This document shows positions 28,216 through 38,944 of a DNA stretch of 64,000 nucleotides, one piece after another. The notes beneath the pieces are model-generated. The model was not told where the DNA came from, searched no databases, and worked only from the letters and a program-made list of their open reading frames with translations. The translations under genes and the position numbers were made by a program. Source of the DNA: Antedon bifida. Taxonomy: Eukaryota; Echinodermata; Crinoidea; Comatulida; Antedonidae. The DNA lies in assembly GCA_963402885.1 (NCBI GenBank), contig OY727099.1:9970001-10034000 (forward strand). Direction: 5' to 3'. Each line of letters begins with the position of its first letter. The stretch's first letter is position 1.

Positions 28216-31200
28216 TTAATTTGCTGGATCTATAATGGCCCTCAGCGGCGGCAACTGGTTGTCACTCTTTAATTCATCGTCATTGTCAATTGAATGTCTT
28301 ATACTATAATGATAACACCCAGAGTGTTCTTTTGTCGAAGTTAGCGTACCATCAAACAAGTTGCAGATGAACGTCGGTTTAACATACGGGTAACTGTTGA
28401 CTGACGTACATCCTACGGTCTCCATACATAATTTGACGCAGTATACACGAGACGATACAACGAACGTCGACTGAGGGAGCCCTTGTACGCAGATTCCAAT
28501 GGCGGCTGAGCGTATGGCGTATGACCCTATTAAACATAAAATCATAACTTTAGTGTTTCAGCAAAGAGAATAATATAATGATAATTCCAGTTTATTTAAA
28601 TTTGGTTCCCACTCAGACGCAACGCAAGTGATTTGACCAATCACGACGCGATGGATTAATCGAACTCGCCATTGGTCAACTGGTTTGTGTTGCGTCTACG
28701 TCCCTTGTGTTGCGTTCTAACGGGACAATCAAATCATTGCACTAGTTAAACCATGTGCATTAAAGAAGTAATGAAAAACGATTTTTTAGTGACCTACGTG
28801 TAACACGTGTAGTGGGTGTAGGCCTTGTAGTAGCAGGTGCAGTTGTAGCAGGTACAGTTGTAGCATACGCAGTTTTAGCAGGTGTTATAGCAGGTACAGT
28901 TATAGCAGGTGTTGTATCAGGTACAGCTGTAACAGTTGCAGCTAGTGTAGTAGCAGGTGCAGTTGTAGCAGACGTAGTTGTAGCAGGTTTTGTAGCATAC
29001 GCAAGTGTAGCTAGTATAGTAGCAGGCGAAGTAGTAGCAGATGTAGTTGTAGCAAGTGCAGTTGTAGCAGGTGTGGTTGTTGCAGCTGCAGTTGTAGCAG
29101 CTGCAGTTGTAGCAGGTGCAGTTGTAGTAGCTGCAGTTGTAGCTAGTGTAGTAGCAGGTGAAGTAGTAGCAGATGTAGTTGTAGCAAGTGCAGTTGTAGC
29201 AGGTGTAGTTGTTGAAGCTGCAGTTGTAGCAGCTGCAGTTGTAGCAGGTGCAGTTGTAGTAGCTGCAGTTGTAGCTAGTGTAGTAGCAGGTGAACTAGTA
29301 GCAGATGTAGTTGTAGCAAGTGCAGTTGTAGCAGATGTAGTTGTAGCAGGTGTAGTTGTTGCAGCTGCAGTTGTAGCAGCTGCAGTAGTTGTAGCAGCTG
29401 CAGTTGTAGCAACTGTAGTTGTAGCAGCTGCAGTTGTAGCAGGTGCAGTTGTAGCAGGTGTAGTTGTGGTCGTTAATGCCGCTGTAGTTAAAGATATCAC
29501 TGTAGTTACGGATGCCGCTGTAGTATGGTGTACAAAAATACTAATTAATGATAACACACTGGTGGATAACAATATATGAACAGTCATTATTAAGTGATGA
29601 AGTTTAAAAAACTCACCCTTTTCGCAAATGTAACTCGTCTCAAAACTGCATGAAACTGACTCCATCCTTCTTTGATTTTTAAGAAGTAATACACAATCTA
29701 GAAATGTAGATTTAGAGATAAATGCATTACATATGTTTCACGTAAAGCAGTCATTGAATTCATCGTTTTTGTTGATGGTGAAATGTTTTCCCAATTTTAT
29801 TTCTAACCTTTGTGTAGATCCCCGTCAACGAAAGTCAATTGCGTTCCTCCTGGATCTGACAGCCAAGTATAGGTATGAACCTATTTATAAAAAAAAAGAA
29901 TACGTACAACAAAGGTAAAACAAACGCGCCCGTGTAAAAAATATCTAATACTTACAACAATACTCCGTGTATACTCTATGATGTAAATAAAATCCTAACC
30001 TAACTCGATTCCTTTGCTAACAAATTAGGAATTAGGCAGAGCGCTGTACTTATTTAAGCCGATTTTCCACTAGGCGAATTTGTTCGCGCAAATCGAAGGC
30101 TTCAGCTAATACGCATGCGTAGAGAACGATTTGGAAGATGTAAACATGAATACGCATTCGTACAAACTGGCGCTTTCAATTCGCGCGAACAAATTCGCCT
30201 AGTGGAAAATCGGCTTTATTGCGATAATTAGCTTACTTACAATCTTATACATTCCTATGTAAGCGTAATTCGGTAACATCATGGCAGAGATGGCTGTTAC
30301 GCGTTCTTGGTTCACTCCTGCGACAACCCCACCTAACTGGCCACATGCGCCTGCAGCGTATCCAAACGCTGTACAAATAAAACATAACGAATGAATGGAC
30401 CAAAAGAACATTTGCAAGTTTTAAAACAATTCTACCTCAAACAATTGTGGAACAGAGCATATACATTGTATTAAGGTGTTTATACTGTATTTTTGTATAG
30501 TATATAAAAATAGTTTATTATGATTATTATTAATTTTTATATGTATACACTGGTTATGGAAATGAAATGATTATTATTGTTGTTAAATTACCTTTTGCGT
30601 TTGTGAAAACTCTGAAACATTGGTTGTCGACAGGTGTCCAGTCCGGATCACATGACACGGCATTCACGGATGATCTATACATCACGATCACAACTGAAAC
30701 GATAATGGGTACATGATACAGGCACACATGTGAGCCTGAGATGCTGTATTACGAAATATTCCTATGAAACTGGGAAAATATCGTAGTACACGTGGAGATA
30801 CAGCACTGGTAATCGGGTAAGGTAGTTACTCTTCTATGGCTATTCTCGAAGACGTGACACAAGTTTATCTAAAAATGTACTCTCAAGCTTGGTTCCCACT
30901 AGGACACAACGCAAGGACGTAAGACGCAACGCAGGCGAATAGACCAATCAAAAGCAATGGATTATTTGAACTGTCGCTTGTGATTGGTCAATTCCCTTGT
31001 GTTGCGGCTTACATCCTTGCGTTGCGTCCTAGTGGGAACCAAGCTTTATGTGTGGTTTACAAGATACAAGATAACTTTATTGTCAAATAGTTCATCAACG
31101 AAAGATTTGAAATTAGTTTTTCTCATGGCAACTTAATAAAAATAGAATAAAATCAGTAAAATGTTAAAACACAGAGTAAAATACACATTTCATGTCTTGA

Positions 31201-31443
31201 AACACAAGTTACTTTTATACTGGTTTAAAATTAATGAACTACATATCAATATGTGTGGTTTAGTAAGCGTTTCTTTATCGAAAAACAGTGTAGCTTTTCC
31301 GTACAGGTTCTATGCCTACCTAATTTAAACTTACATCAAGAACTAAGTTTGATTACACAAAATAAACAACTTTAAAAAAAAATTAACTACTTACTTTGAA
31401 GAAACGCAACAATCCGCCGACAGCGCATCATGTTAGCATTCAT
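28216..31443 (-). CDS. Secreted C-type lectin / long mucin / PAN protein, paralogue 2
   Basis: Seven exons: 31395-31443, 30592-30693, 30241-30368, 29808-29880, 29617-29697, 28798-29517 and 28216-28526; 487 residues. A signal peptide precedes Cys31. The lectin domain (31-143) has CDPDWTPVDNQCFRVF, ACGQLGGVVAGVNQER, AYIGMYK, TWLSDPGGTQLTFVDGD and the closing SCSFETSYICEKG. The 240-residue linker is almost pure Thr/Ala/Pro (ATTAAATTT-type), a mucin-like O-glycosylation target, all in one 720-nt exon. The PAN-like domain (385-487) has GICVQG, YCVKLCMETVGC, FICNLFD and GCYHYS, with an extra acidic tail. The linker donor was taken as GTAGGT at 28797, because it alone keeps phase 1. Sugar motifs EPN/QPD and WND are absent. 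Its upstream region is occupied by a family B MITE. Confidence 0.85.
28600..28728. mobile_element. MITE family B
   Basis: TTTGGTTCCCACTCAGACGC at the left; TTGTGTTGCGTTCTAACGGG at the right; centre TTGACCAATCACGACGCGAT. It lies in the intron between the linker and PAN exons of paralogue 2. Confidence 0.88.
28798..29517 (-). repeat. Coding minisatellite in the mucin exon of paralogue 2
   Basis: Built from a GTAGCAGGTGCAGTT-like plus-strand unit. A higher-order block of about 130 bp (running through the Pro-Ala-Thr-Thr-Leu-Ala-Thr-Thr phrase) recurs two to three times nearly unchanged. Repeats keep multiples of three. Confidence 0.9.
30056..30216. mobile_element. MITE family D, 161 bp, perfect 34-bp inverted arms
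   Basis: Arms 30056-30089 and 30183-30216 are exact inverted copies beginning AAGCCGATTTTCCACTAGGC. TATT flanks both sides. It ends 24 bp from the lectin exon at 30241. Single copy in the window. Confidence 0.9.
30890..31048. mobile_element. MITE family B, best-preserved copy
   Basis: AGCTTGGTTCCCACTAGGAC and GTCCTAGTGGGAACCAAGCT are exact inverted ends. Centre ATAGACCAATCAAAAGCAAT pairs with CGCTTGTGATTGGTCAATT. It lies in intron 1 of paralogue 2. Confidence 0.93.
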
Positions 31444-31468
31444 CTACAGCATCAAGTGATCGCAAGCA

Positions 31469-31622
31469 TTGGATTTCCATTAGGACCCAACCAACAAGGA
31501 CGTAAGCGCACCAATTTGACCAATCACGGCACGATCAATCATCCGAACTGTCGCTTGTGACTGGTCAACTCGCTGCCGGAGCGCTTACGTCCTCACTTTG
31601 CGTCCAAGTTGGAACCAAGCAC
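31469..31622. mobile_element. MITE family B at the 5' end of paralogue 2
   Basis: TTTCCATTAGGACCCAACC and GTCCAAGTTGGAACCAAGC ends, with TTGACCAATCACGGCACGAT in the centre. It ends 25 bp from the paralogue 2 start codon. Confidence 0.87.
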
Positions 31623-32373
31623 AATTTTGATATTGATCACGTGACTCTTATTCTTTATTAATTTCATTTTGTTTAATCATTGCTAAACTAAACGCGATTT
31701 TTAATTTATTTTCTATAAAAAATCACAAAGAAAGAGCACTACAGATTATTACATGAAAACCACTTAAATTGTGTTTGCTATAATAACATCAAAATAACCG
31801 TTTTACCATTATCGCTGGCCCTGAGCAAACCATGTTGAGATTACGTAGGTTGTTCATTTTATTGTTAACTGCAATTATCGCTAAAAAAGAGTTGACGTTT
31901 AATTAAATCAAATAAAAGATGGTGTTGAAGTAATGTCAAGTAGAAATGTCAACGCTTCCCTGGTAATCACATTCAATGCGTTTATTCATAAACCTATGAT
32001 AATATTAATGTTTTTATATCACATAAGTTTAATATACACGTTTTAATTGTAATTAGTTAGCAAAACCTATATGCAATAAGGAAACAATGTCTTTTTTAAA
32101 CATTGTACAAATAGTTTTCAAAAACAGTATTATGCCTATCCATTAAATGGACGCATTGAAGGCATTACGTTCTATTCTACATGTTTTTGTTAAATGTTTT
32201 ATCAATTGCTTACTACAACCATCATACACATTTATTTGTCTTTTGAATTAGGTAAAGGTAAAGCTTTCCTCAGATGTCGAATCCTCCATCAAGTCATCGC
32301 ACCGAAACAATACAAATTCAACAAGTTTATATATAGCAAGACCATCGATCATTACACCTCGCATGCACTAAAT
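31623..32373. other. Intergenic, paralogues 2 to 3
   Basis: AT-rich, nothing recognised beyond the 3' flank of paralogue 3. Confidence 0.55.
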
Positions 32374-35300
32374 TTAGAGTGTACTCAATTTATAATGGTA
32401 ACACCCCGAGTGCACTTTTGTCGAAGTCGGCGTGCCATCAAACAAGTTGCAGATCCACGTTTGTCCATCATGTGGGTTAATGTTCACAGACGAACATCCC
32501 TGTACCGTGTTCACTCTATGGCGCTTGCAGATGTTGACGCAGTGGATATGAGATGGTACAACGAAAGTCGACTGAGGGAGACCATCTACGCAGATCCCAA
32601 TGCTTGTTGAACGTATCGCATATGGACCTGGTGTACAAAATAGAGTACTGAAACTTATAGATAGTACTAAAAATATATATTATTAATATACGAACAATAA
32701 CTAATTGCATATGCAATGTAGGCGTACATTGGTTTGTATTATATCGATTTTTATATCAGAAGAATAAACATAAAAGTGACACCATACCTGTAGCAGATGT
32801 TTTGGGGCCATCTGTGATAGTTGATGTCGTGTCTTGAGTTGTGACGTCATGCGTGGTTGTGTGTTCTTCAGTGGTCATTGCGTCCTCGGTAGTAGTCAAC
32901 ACAGATGTTGTATCTTGAGATGTAACGACGTCGTCAGCAGGCGTTGTTGGGTCACTTGTCGTCGTGTGTTTTATGCATTCTTCATCCACTTCGTCCTCCT
33001 CGGTGTGCACTTCGTCCTCCTCGGTGGTAGTGGTCAACATAGATGTTGTATCAAATTGAGTTGTGATTGCAAGCGTTGTTGGTGATGGTGTTTCTGCTGC
33101 TGTATGTACAGTAAATGTAAACAGTTATTAATATTGTATTATATTTATCGCAATATACTTCATTGGTTGTGTGAGATGGACATTATCACAATACTTCCTG
33201 GGTTGTGACGTGAAATGGACATAGAAAATAGTAAAATAAGTTAGAATGAAAATCGAAAGTCTAAAATAACGAAGAGGAATTAATTCCTATAAACAATGCA
33301 ATCCGTCGTGTAGGCCAGTTTTTAGTTTTAGTAAACAAAGTATACTACATAAACATACAAATTGTGAGTACTGATTTAAAATATAATAAAAGAAACAGCT
33401 ACTTTTTAATACATTTCTTAATATAAAGTAAATGATAAATAGTCGTACTTTTAATATAACTTGCAATAAACATAAAATGTACGTTTTTAAAGCATACTTT
33501 TACTCCATCGATTTTATGTACATGTATAGATATAGTGCCTTTTTAACTACTCTATTGGATTTTATTGTTTTTATATTTTTACAAAAATGTATGTATAATA
33601 TACATAATATATATTAGTAAAAGGAATGAATGAATGTGGGTGACCCCCACGAAAGAGAAAAAAAAACAAAGTATACTAAAGTCAAATAATTTCATGAATT
33701 GAGAAACTAGGCAACTATAAGTATTAATTTTTTCATACAATTCAATTATACATACATTCAATATTAATTAATTTCTATCAATGGTAAACAATATAATAAA
33801 AAAGTGGTAATATATAATAATGAAACAATACAACAATACCAATAATAGAGGATCTTGCAAGAAGAGATTTCTTGTCACGCAAGACCCACAAAGAGGTGTT
33901 CACATACAAATATTATTTCAAAACCAATGTAGGCCTACAAAATAAACCAAAACAAAATCTGTAGAATATCGATAAGAGATGCTTACGTAGAGTGATTTGA
34001 CAGATTCCATAGGCTACATAGGAACAGTCCTTCGATTCCATCAATAAATCAGCTTTACGTAATAGAACGCAATCTAAAGACAACAAAATTTGTGTTTGTT
34101 TATCAACCACCTCAGTTCCGCTTCAAAATAAGATCTAATTATCGTAATAGTAAAAGTAAATATTTCTGAACATCAATGTAGTCTGTGAAATGTTTCGTTT
34201 ACGATGGGACCTAAAATACCTCCTAACTTCTACCATGTGCCTATATTTTATAGGTTCATGCCTCGCATTAATGTTCTAACTTCAGTTATCTCATCGAAAA
34301 CCATCTGGTGACTTACCTTGTCCAAGATCACCATCTACAAATTCCAGAAGGTTCCCTCCGGGATCAGAGTACCAAACATACGTTTTAACCTAAAACAAAT
34401 GTCACGGAAAAGCTAATAAGAAAAATGCTCGATATAAATGAACACAACGTCCTTATTTTTAATGAATTAATTTAGATATATTAAGTGTTGTATAGGCCTA
34501 ATTAATTGCATTTATGAATATAGTAACTATCATTGTATCATAAATATATATTTTGTTGTGCTATTTGATTCGGTACATCAAGACCTACCAAACCTGCCAA
34601 GCAGACCCAATATCCCATGGCTTCATTAAACATTCGGTACGGCACATCAAAACTCACTAAATATCACTCTCAAACATACCATACAGTGGCTGAGACCCTA
34701 TATTACATGGCTTCGGCCTAAACATTTATTCCACCGTCATGCTGAATAATATGGACAAATTATTTTACTGGTAAATCTATAATATATGTGCTAATCAAAA
34801 TGTAATGTAAATAAATGAATTACAGCTAAACCACCGACAGATGTTGTTTCTTTTCTGTACCCTATCCAGGCGTTGTGTGGTATTATATTAGACACGGCAT
34901 TGGCACGAACATCATTTATGCCCGCAAGTGTTCCTCCTTCATGCAGACACATTTTGTAAGATTCGTGATAGTCTGCAATATAAAGTTCATTTTGATTTAG
35001 TTATATTCATTCGCGCGAATCGAATTTTCATCTCATTTGGAGTGACATGCATGGCGCACATCCAATCAAAACTCCGAAAAGTTCGATTAACGACAAAGAC
35101 AATAAGATCAATCAATCAAAGTAACATTTATTTTTCTTATAATTTCATTTTTTTACACCATATTTAATGAGGGTGATCCATCCAGCAATTGCTGATCATT
35201 AGGGATCACACACGATGCTCTACATAAACAAAGTCTTATTACAAGTCTTTGGGAGTGGATTTGTAATTTTGTCCTGACATCTGACGGGACTTGAACCCAG

Positions 35301-36871
35301 GACCCTTGGAGTGGTAGCCAAGCATCAAAACCATCAAGCCACAACTCCACTCATAGTAAATAAAAATTAACTATGATTAAAATAAGAGAGGCAAAATTGA
35401 GATCTTCAACGAATTTGGCGGACATTTATTCCAAAATACGATTTAATGTCATATTAGTATCTAAAATTTACAATACATTAAAAAATGGTGAAACTAAAAT
35501 AAGACAAGGTCTTGGAGGAAAAGCTAAAAGCAGAAGCAATGAAATCGCCATAGATCAGGCCTAAAGTTCTGTCTACACTATCGAAGATTTTGTGACAAAA
35601 AAAATGTGCCCGTATATGGACACGATGACGTCCTATCACTACCATATTTGGGCATATCACACTTTTTGTGTCAAACAAGTTTAATAGTGTAGACTGCAGA
35701 ACTTTAGTGATACTTAAGATCACAGCTCATCAACGAATAACACTTACTGTATCTAGTGGCTATAGACTTGAAGCATTGACCGTCGATTAGGCTCCAGCCT
35801 GAATCACATGTTGTGGCATGGGTAAACAGAAAGATGTTAATAACTACAGAAAAAACAATGATAAATTGACAAAATAATTAGCAAAACCACCACAAATTCA
35901 ACATTTATTTAGAAACATTTCAAGAAATAAAAGAAGCATACATTTATTCGTTATTAACTGTTTGAAGCATGTTGCAGGAAGATAAACTGTATTAAGTTTG
36001 GTTCCCACGAGCGACGCCACGCATTTGACCAATCACACGCGGTGGATTATTCGAACAGTGGCTTGTCATTGGTCAACTCGCTTGCGTTGCGCGTAAGTCC
36101 TTGTGTTGCGTCTGTAGTGGGAATCAACTCTCGGTAAAAATATGAAGTGTATGAATTATGAATAATCAAAATCTATAATCAGATATTACACTATTTATTT
36201 CAACACGGAAAGGCTATAGTATCACCTCAAACCAGGGCCATGGTTAACTTAGGGCCTAATTAAAAATAACACAATTAAAGAAAACAAAATAGTAGGCAGA
36301 AACATAAATTAGGCCTACAATATAAAAAGTATATATACATATACTTTTAAAGTATTTACATTTGTATGGTATTGCATAAGTTAGCACCGTTACATGGGTC
36401 TACTAATTTTTTTTCACAGATGCGCCTTACAAGATGGAACCACCTTAGCTTCAAGGCGCCTCAGATTAACAAATAACAGAACCATCAATCAAATCTTCCA
36501 GAATTAACAAGAAATTGTTGTACATAATAAAACAATAAAGCATTTTCACAATTCGAAAGAAGATCGGAACCAAAAATAAAAATTTCACTTATGAAAAATT
36601 ATATGTTAAAGAAAAATCCTTGGCTAAGATATCCTCAATAATTGAAAACAAAATAGTAGGCAGAAACATAAATTAGGCCTACAATATAAAGTATATAAAT
36701 TTAGTTTCAAGTATTTTTGTGATATTCCATGAATATAGAACCGTGGAAAACTGTTATATACGCCGTTAAAAATAACAATGTAACTCACTTACCTTGGATG
36801 AAAACGCAAAACATAGTGGATAACATTATGTTTCCAACAATACAGAGTACTCGACCAAGTACTTTGCTCAT
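32374..36871 (-). CDS. Secreted C-type lectin / mucin-like / PAN protein, paralogue 3
   Basis: Seven exons: 36793-36871, 35748-35843, 34824-34972, 34317-34389, 33987-34073, 32788-33099 and 32374-32627; 349 residues. The signal peptide runs to about Thr38. The lectin domain (39-160) has CDSGWSLIDGQCFKSI, MCLHEGGTLAGIND, AWIGYRKE, VWYSDPGGNLLEFVDGD, DCVLLRK and DCSYVAYGICQ. The linker (162-265) is Thr-rich with two acidic EEDEV phrases and one Cys. The PAN-like domain (266-349) has GICVDG, HCVNICKR, GCSSVNINP, WICNLFD and GCYHYK. Exon phases match paralogues 1 and 2, and the 73-nt exon is the same length as in paralogue 2. Sugar motifs EPN/QPD and WND are not seen. Confidence 0.85.
35160..35347 (-). 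mobile_element. tRNA-derived SINE in an intron of paralogue 3
   Basis: Read on the minus strand: a head with A-box-like TGGCTTGATGG and B box GGTTCAAGTCC, then a body of about 100 bp ending near CACCCTCATTAAATATG. The open frame across it is a by-product. Different family from the SINE at 5288. Confidence 0.78.
35565..35706 (-). mobile_element. MITE family A, copy 7
   Basis: AAAGTTCTGTCTACACTATC and GTTTAATAGTGTAGACTGCA ends, reverse orientation, one internal unit. Intronic in paralogue 3. Confidence 0.86.
35998..36128. mobile_element. MITE family B
   Basis: GTTTGGTTCCCACGAGCGAC and TCTGTAGTGGGAATCAACTC ends, centre TTGACCAATCACACGCGGTG with GCTTGTCATTGGTCAACTCG. In intron 1 of paralogue 3. 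Confidence 0.87.
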
Positions 36872-38944
36872 ACTAAATCTAAGTTACTTTCTTAAGAAAT
36901 ATTTATACAGAATTATAGTACGCAACGAAGCGAATCAATTAAAATCTCAGACTACTTAATTTCTTCTAAGCTTTTAAGTGGAATGTTCGATATTTTTTTA
37001 ATAAAACGATAGACACAGTATCGGCTATTGTAGTTATAAATGTTATTATGAGAGGGGTTGACCTTATAATCTTAATATATATTTAAAACGGCCTGTATAC
37101 AATAACCTTGTCATCCAAGACATTATTGGTATAAACCCACGCAACAAAAAATCTCATAAAAAAAACACGATAAAAAAGAGGAGACAAATTTAAGGCCTAC
37201 AGGTGATGTACAATACAGTTTCAAAAGTTGTATTTTTTCAAATTTTATAATGGTAAACTTTCCATAACAATTCCTAACGGTTGTTTTTATTTAGTATCAA
37301 ACGAAGAAAAAAACACAATTGGATACAATTAAGTGATTAGCTGCATCCATATCGTTAATACATTACATTTCATGCATGTGAACCAATATGCGTTTCGTCT
37401 ATCTTTTTTATTGTAGCCATAGATACCGTACTCAAACGAACTTGAAAAGAAGTACAGGCTTAAACGGCAGTAGCCTATGAAGAAGTCAACTTTATAATCG
37501 AATCATGGGATAGATATCAAAGCAGTAATAATCTGGAGATCGAGTAGTAGCGGGCGCGAAATTTCTATTACTCGACGTCTCAGACAGAAATCATGAATAA
37601 TTCATGAGATAAATCATGGGATAAGTTAGACAATTATAGGGGGCGCAATAATATAAGCAATATTTCTCGTACCGTCCTGTACAAGCTGCTAGTTCATTCA
37701 TTTCATGGGGTTTTTCAAGATTATGTCATGTCGGCGGATTATGTAATACGACCTATTGAAGTTGACAGTACAGATTCTAACGTTTGAGGTACGTAATATA
37801 TACTACTAAAGTTTAAAATAGTTATAGTTTTTGACTCATATATTTATCATACTGATTGACCTAATTTCCTATTCAGTAGCCTATGCGAAGAAATTAATTC
37901 ACTAAACACTGACCGGAAACGTGCAAGGACAATTACAGTTGTTTACAAATATTTTGAAGTAGCAATATTATTTTTACTATACTTAACGGAAGATACAGGG
38001 TACAATAATTTAACAGTTAAAAACATAAATCTGCCCATATCTTTTGGATGTATATTGCAACTCTTGACATATATTTTAGGGCATATTGCCAGTTAGGTAT
38101 AGATAAACAGTATTGCTGGTATACCCGATATAGCCAGCTAAGGCTTGCAATTTAAATTGAGTGTCATTATTTCCATTTCTGTATGCTAGGCCTATTTTAA
38201 TATTTATGGTATAACATAATATGTGGTAGAAACTGGATTGCTATTACGATATGCCTTCAATTTTAAATTGAGTGTTATTTAATATTGTCGTATGCTACTT
38301 CAATATTTACGGTATATCATATTATCTTGGTATATTATTGTATTTTTATGGTACAATGCATTTGTTGTATACAAGGTCAATGTCATAATACAGCCTAGTA
38401 TAATCTGTGTTTGCAAAAGGGCAAAGTTTGTGTCATTGTTTATGTGCAGTTAGGTCAAACAGAAGATATTTTTAATATTACTCGACGTCAACTTGTGTCA
38501 TATAAAACTTAGAAATTGGACGTAAGCCCGTAAGTAAAGCTTCCTCAGTTAGGCCTATATGTACTGTACGTACAGCTGTGTCCATGCATAGAGAAAACCC
38601 CATAGTCACAACACATAGTGAATTCACGGTGTACAACTATGTATTTTAATAACACATAGTTAACTTTAACGGAGTTCTTAAACAGTGGAGCACTGTGTTT
38701 TAGTATGGAGTAGGCCTATTATTATTACTCCATGGTTTTAGTACACAGTGAAATCACAGTGTCCACACATTGGGGAGAACTAATTTTCACTGTCTGAACA
38801 CACTGTTTCACAGTGTGTTCACTCTGTGGCTTTTACCAAGGGCACACCACAATCGTAGTTATCAAAGATTAACGTTAGCTTAAAATGAAATAAAAATTGT
38901 TTTTATTATCAATTGTCTTAGGAGAATATTTCAACGAGTAGTGG
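36872..38944. other. Intergenic; likely promoter and 5' UTR exon of transporter Y1
   Basis: A non-coding exon probably ends at GTTTGAG|GTACGT (near 37787); the same junction occurs before transporter Y2 (near 43171). Sequence after both donors is similar (CATACTGATTGACCTAATTT here), so the 5' regions are duplicates too. 38570-38840 is dense in CACAGTG/CACTGTG. Confidence 0.5.

Noticed and set aside
28812-29579. Plus-strand frame of 255 residues, almost all Val/Ala/Gly
   Set aside because: It is the antisense shadow of the Thr/Ala/Pro mucin exon; the minus frame has matching splice sites and flanking domains.
32194-32610. Plus-strand frame of 138 residues
   Set aside because: Antisense to the PAN exon of lectin paralogue 3, which is supported by paralogues and phase.
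35165-35345. Possible functional tRNA gene
   Set aside because: A and B boxes are present, but the sequence does not fold into a full cloverleaf by eye and continues into a SINE body.
35153-35350. Minus-strand frame of 65 residues
   Set aside because: Lies wholly within a tRNA-headed SINE.
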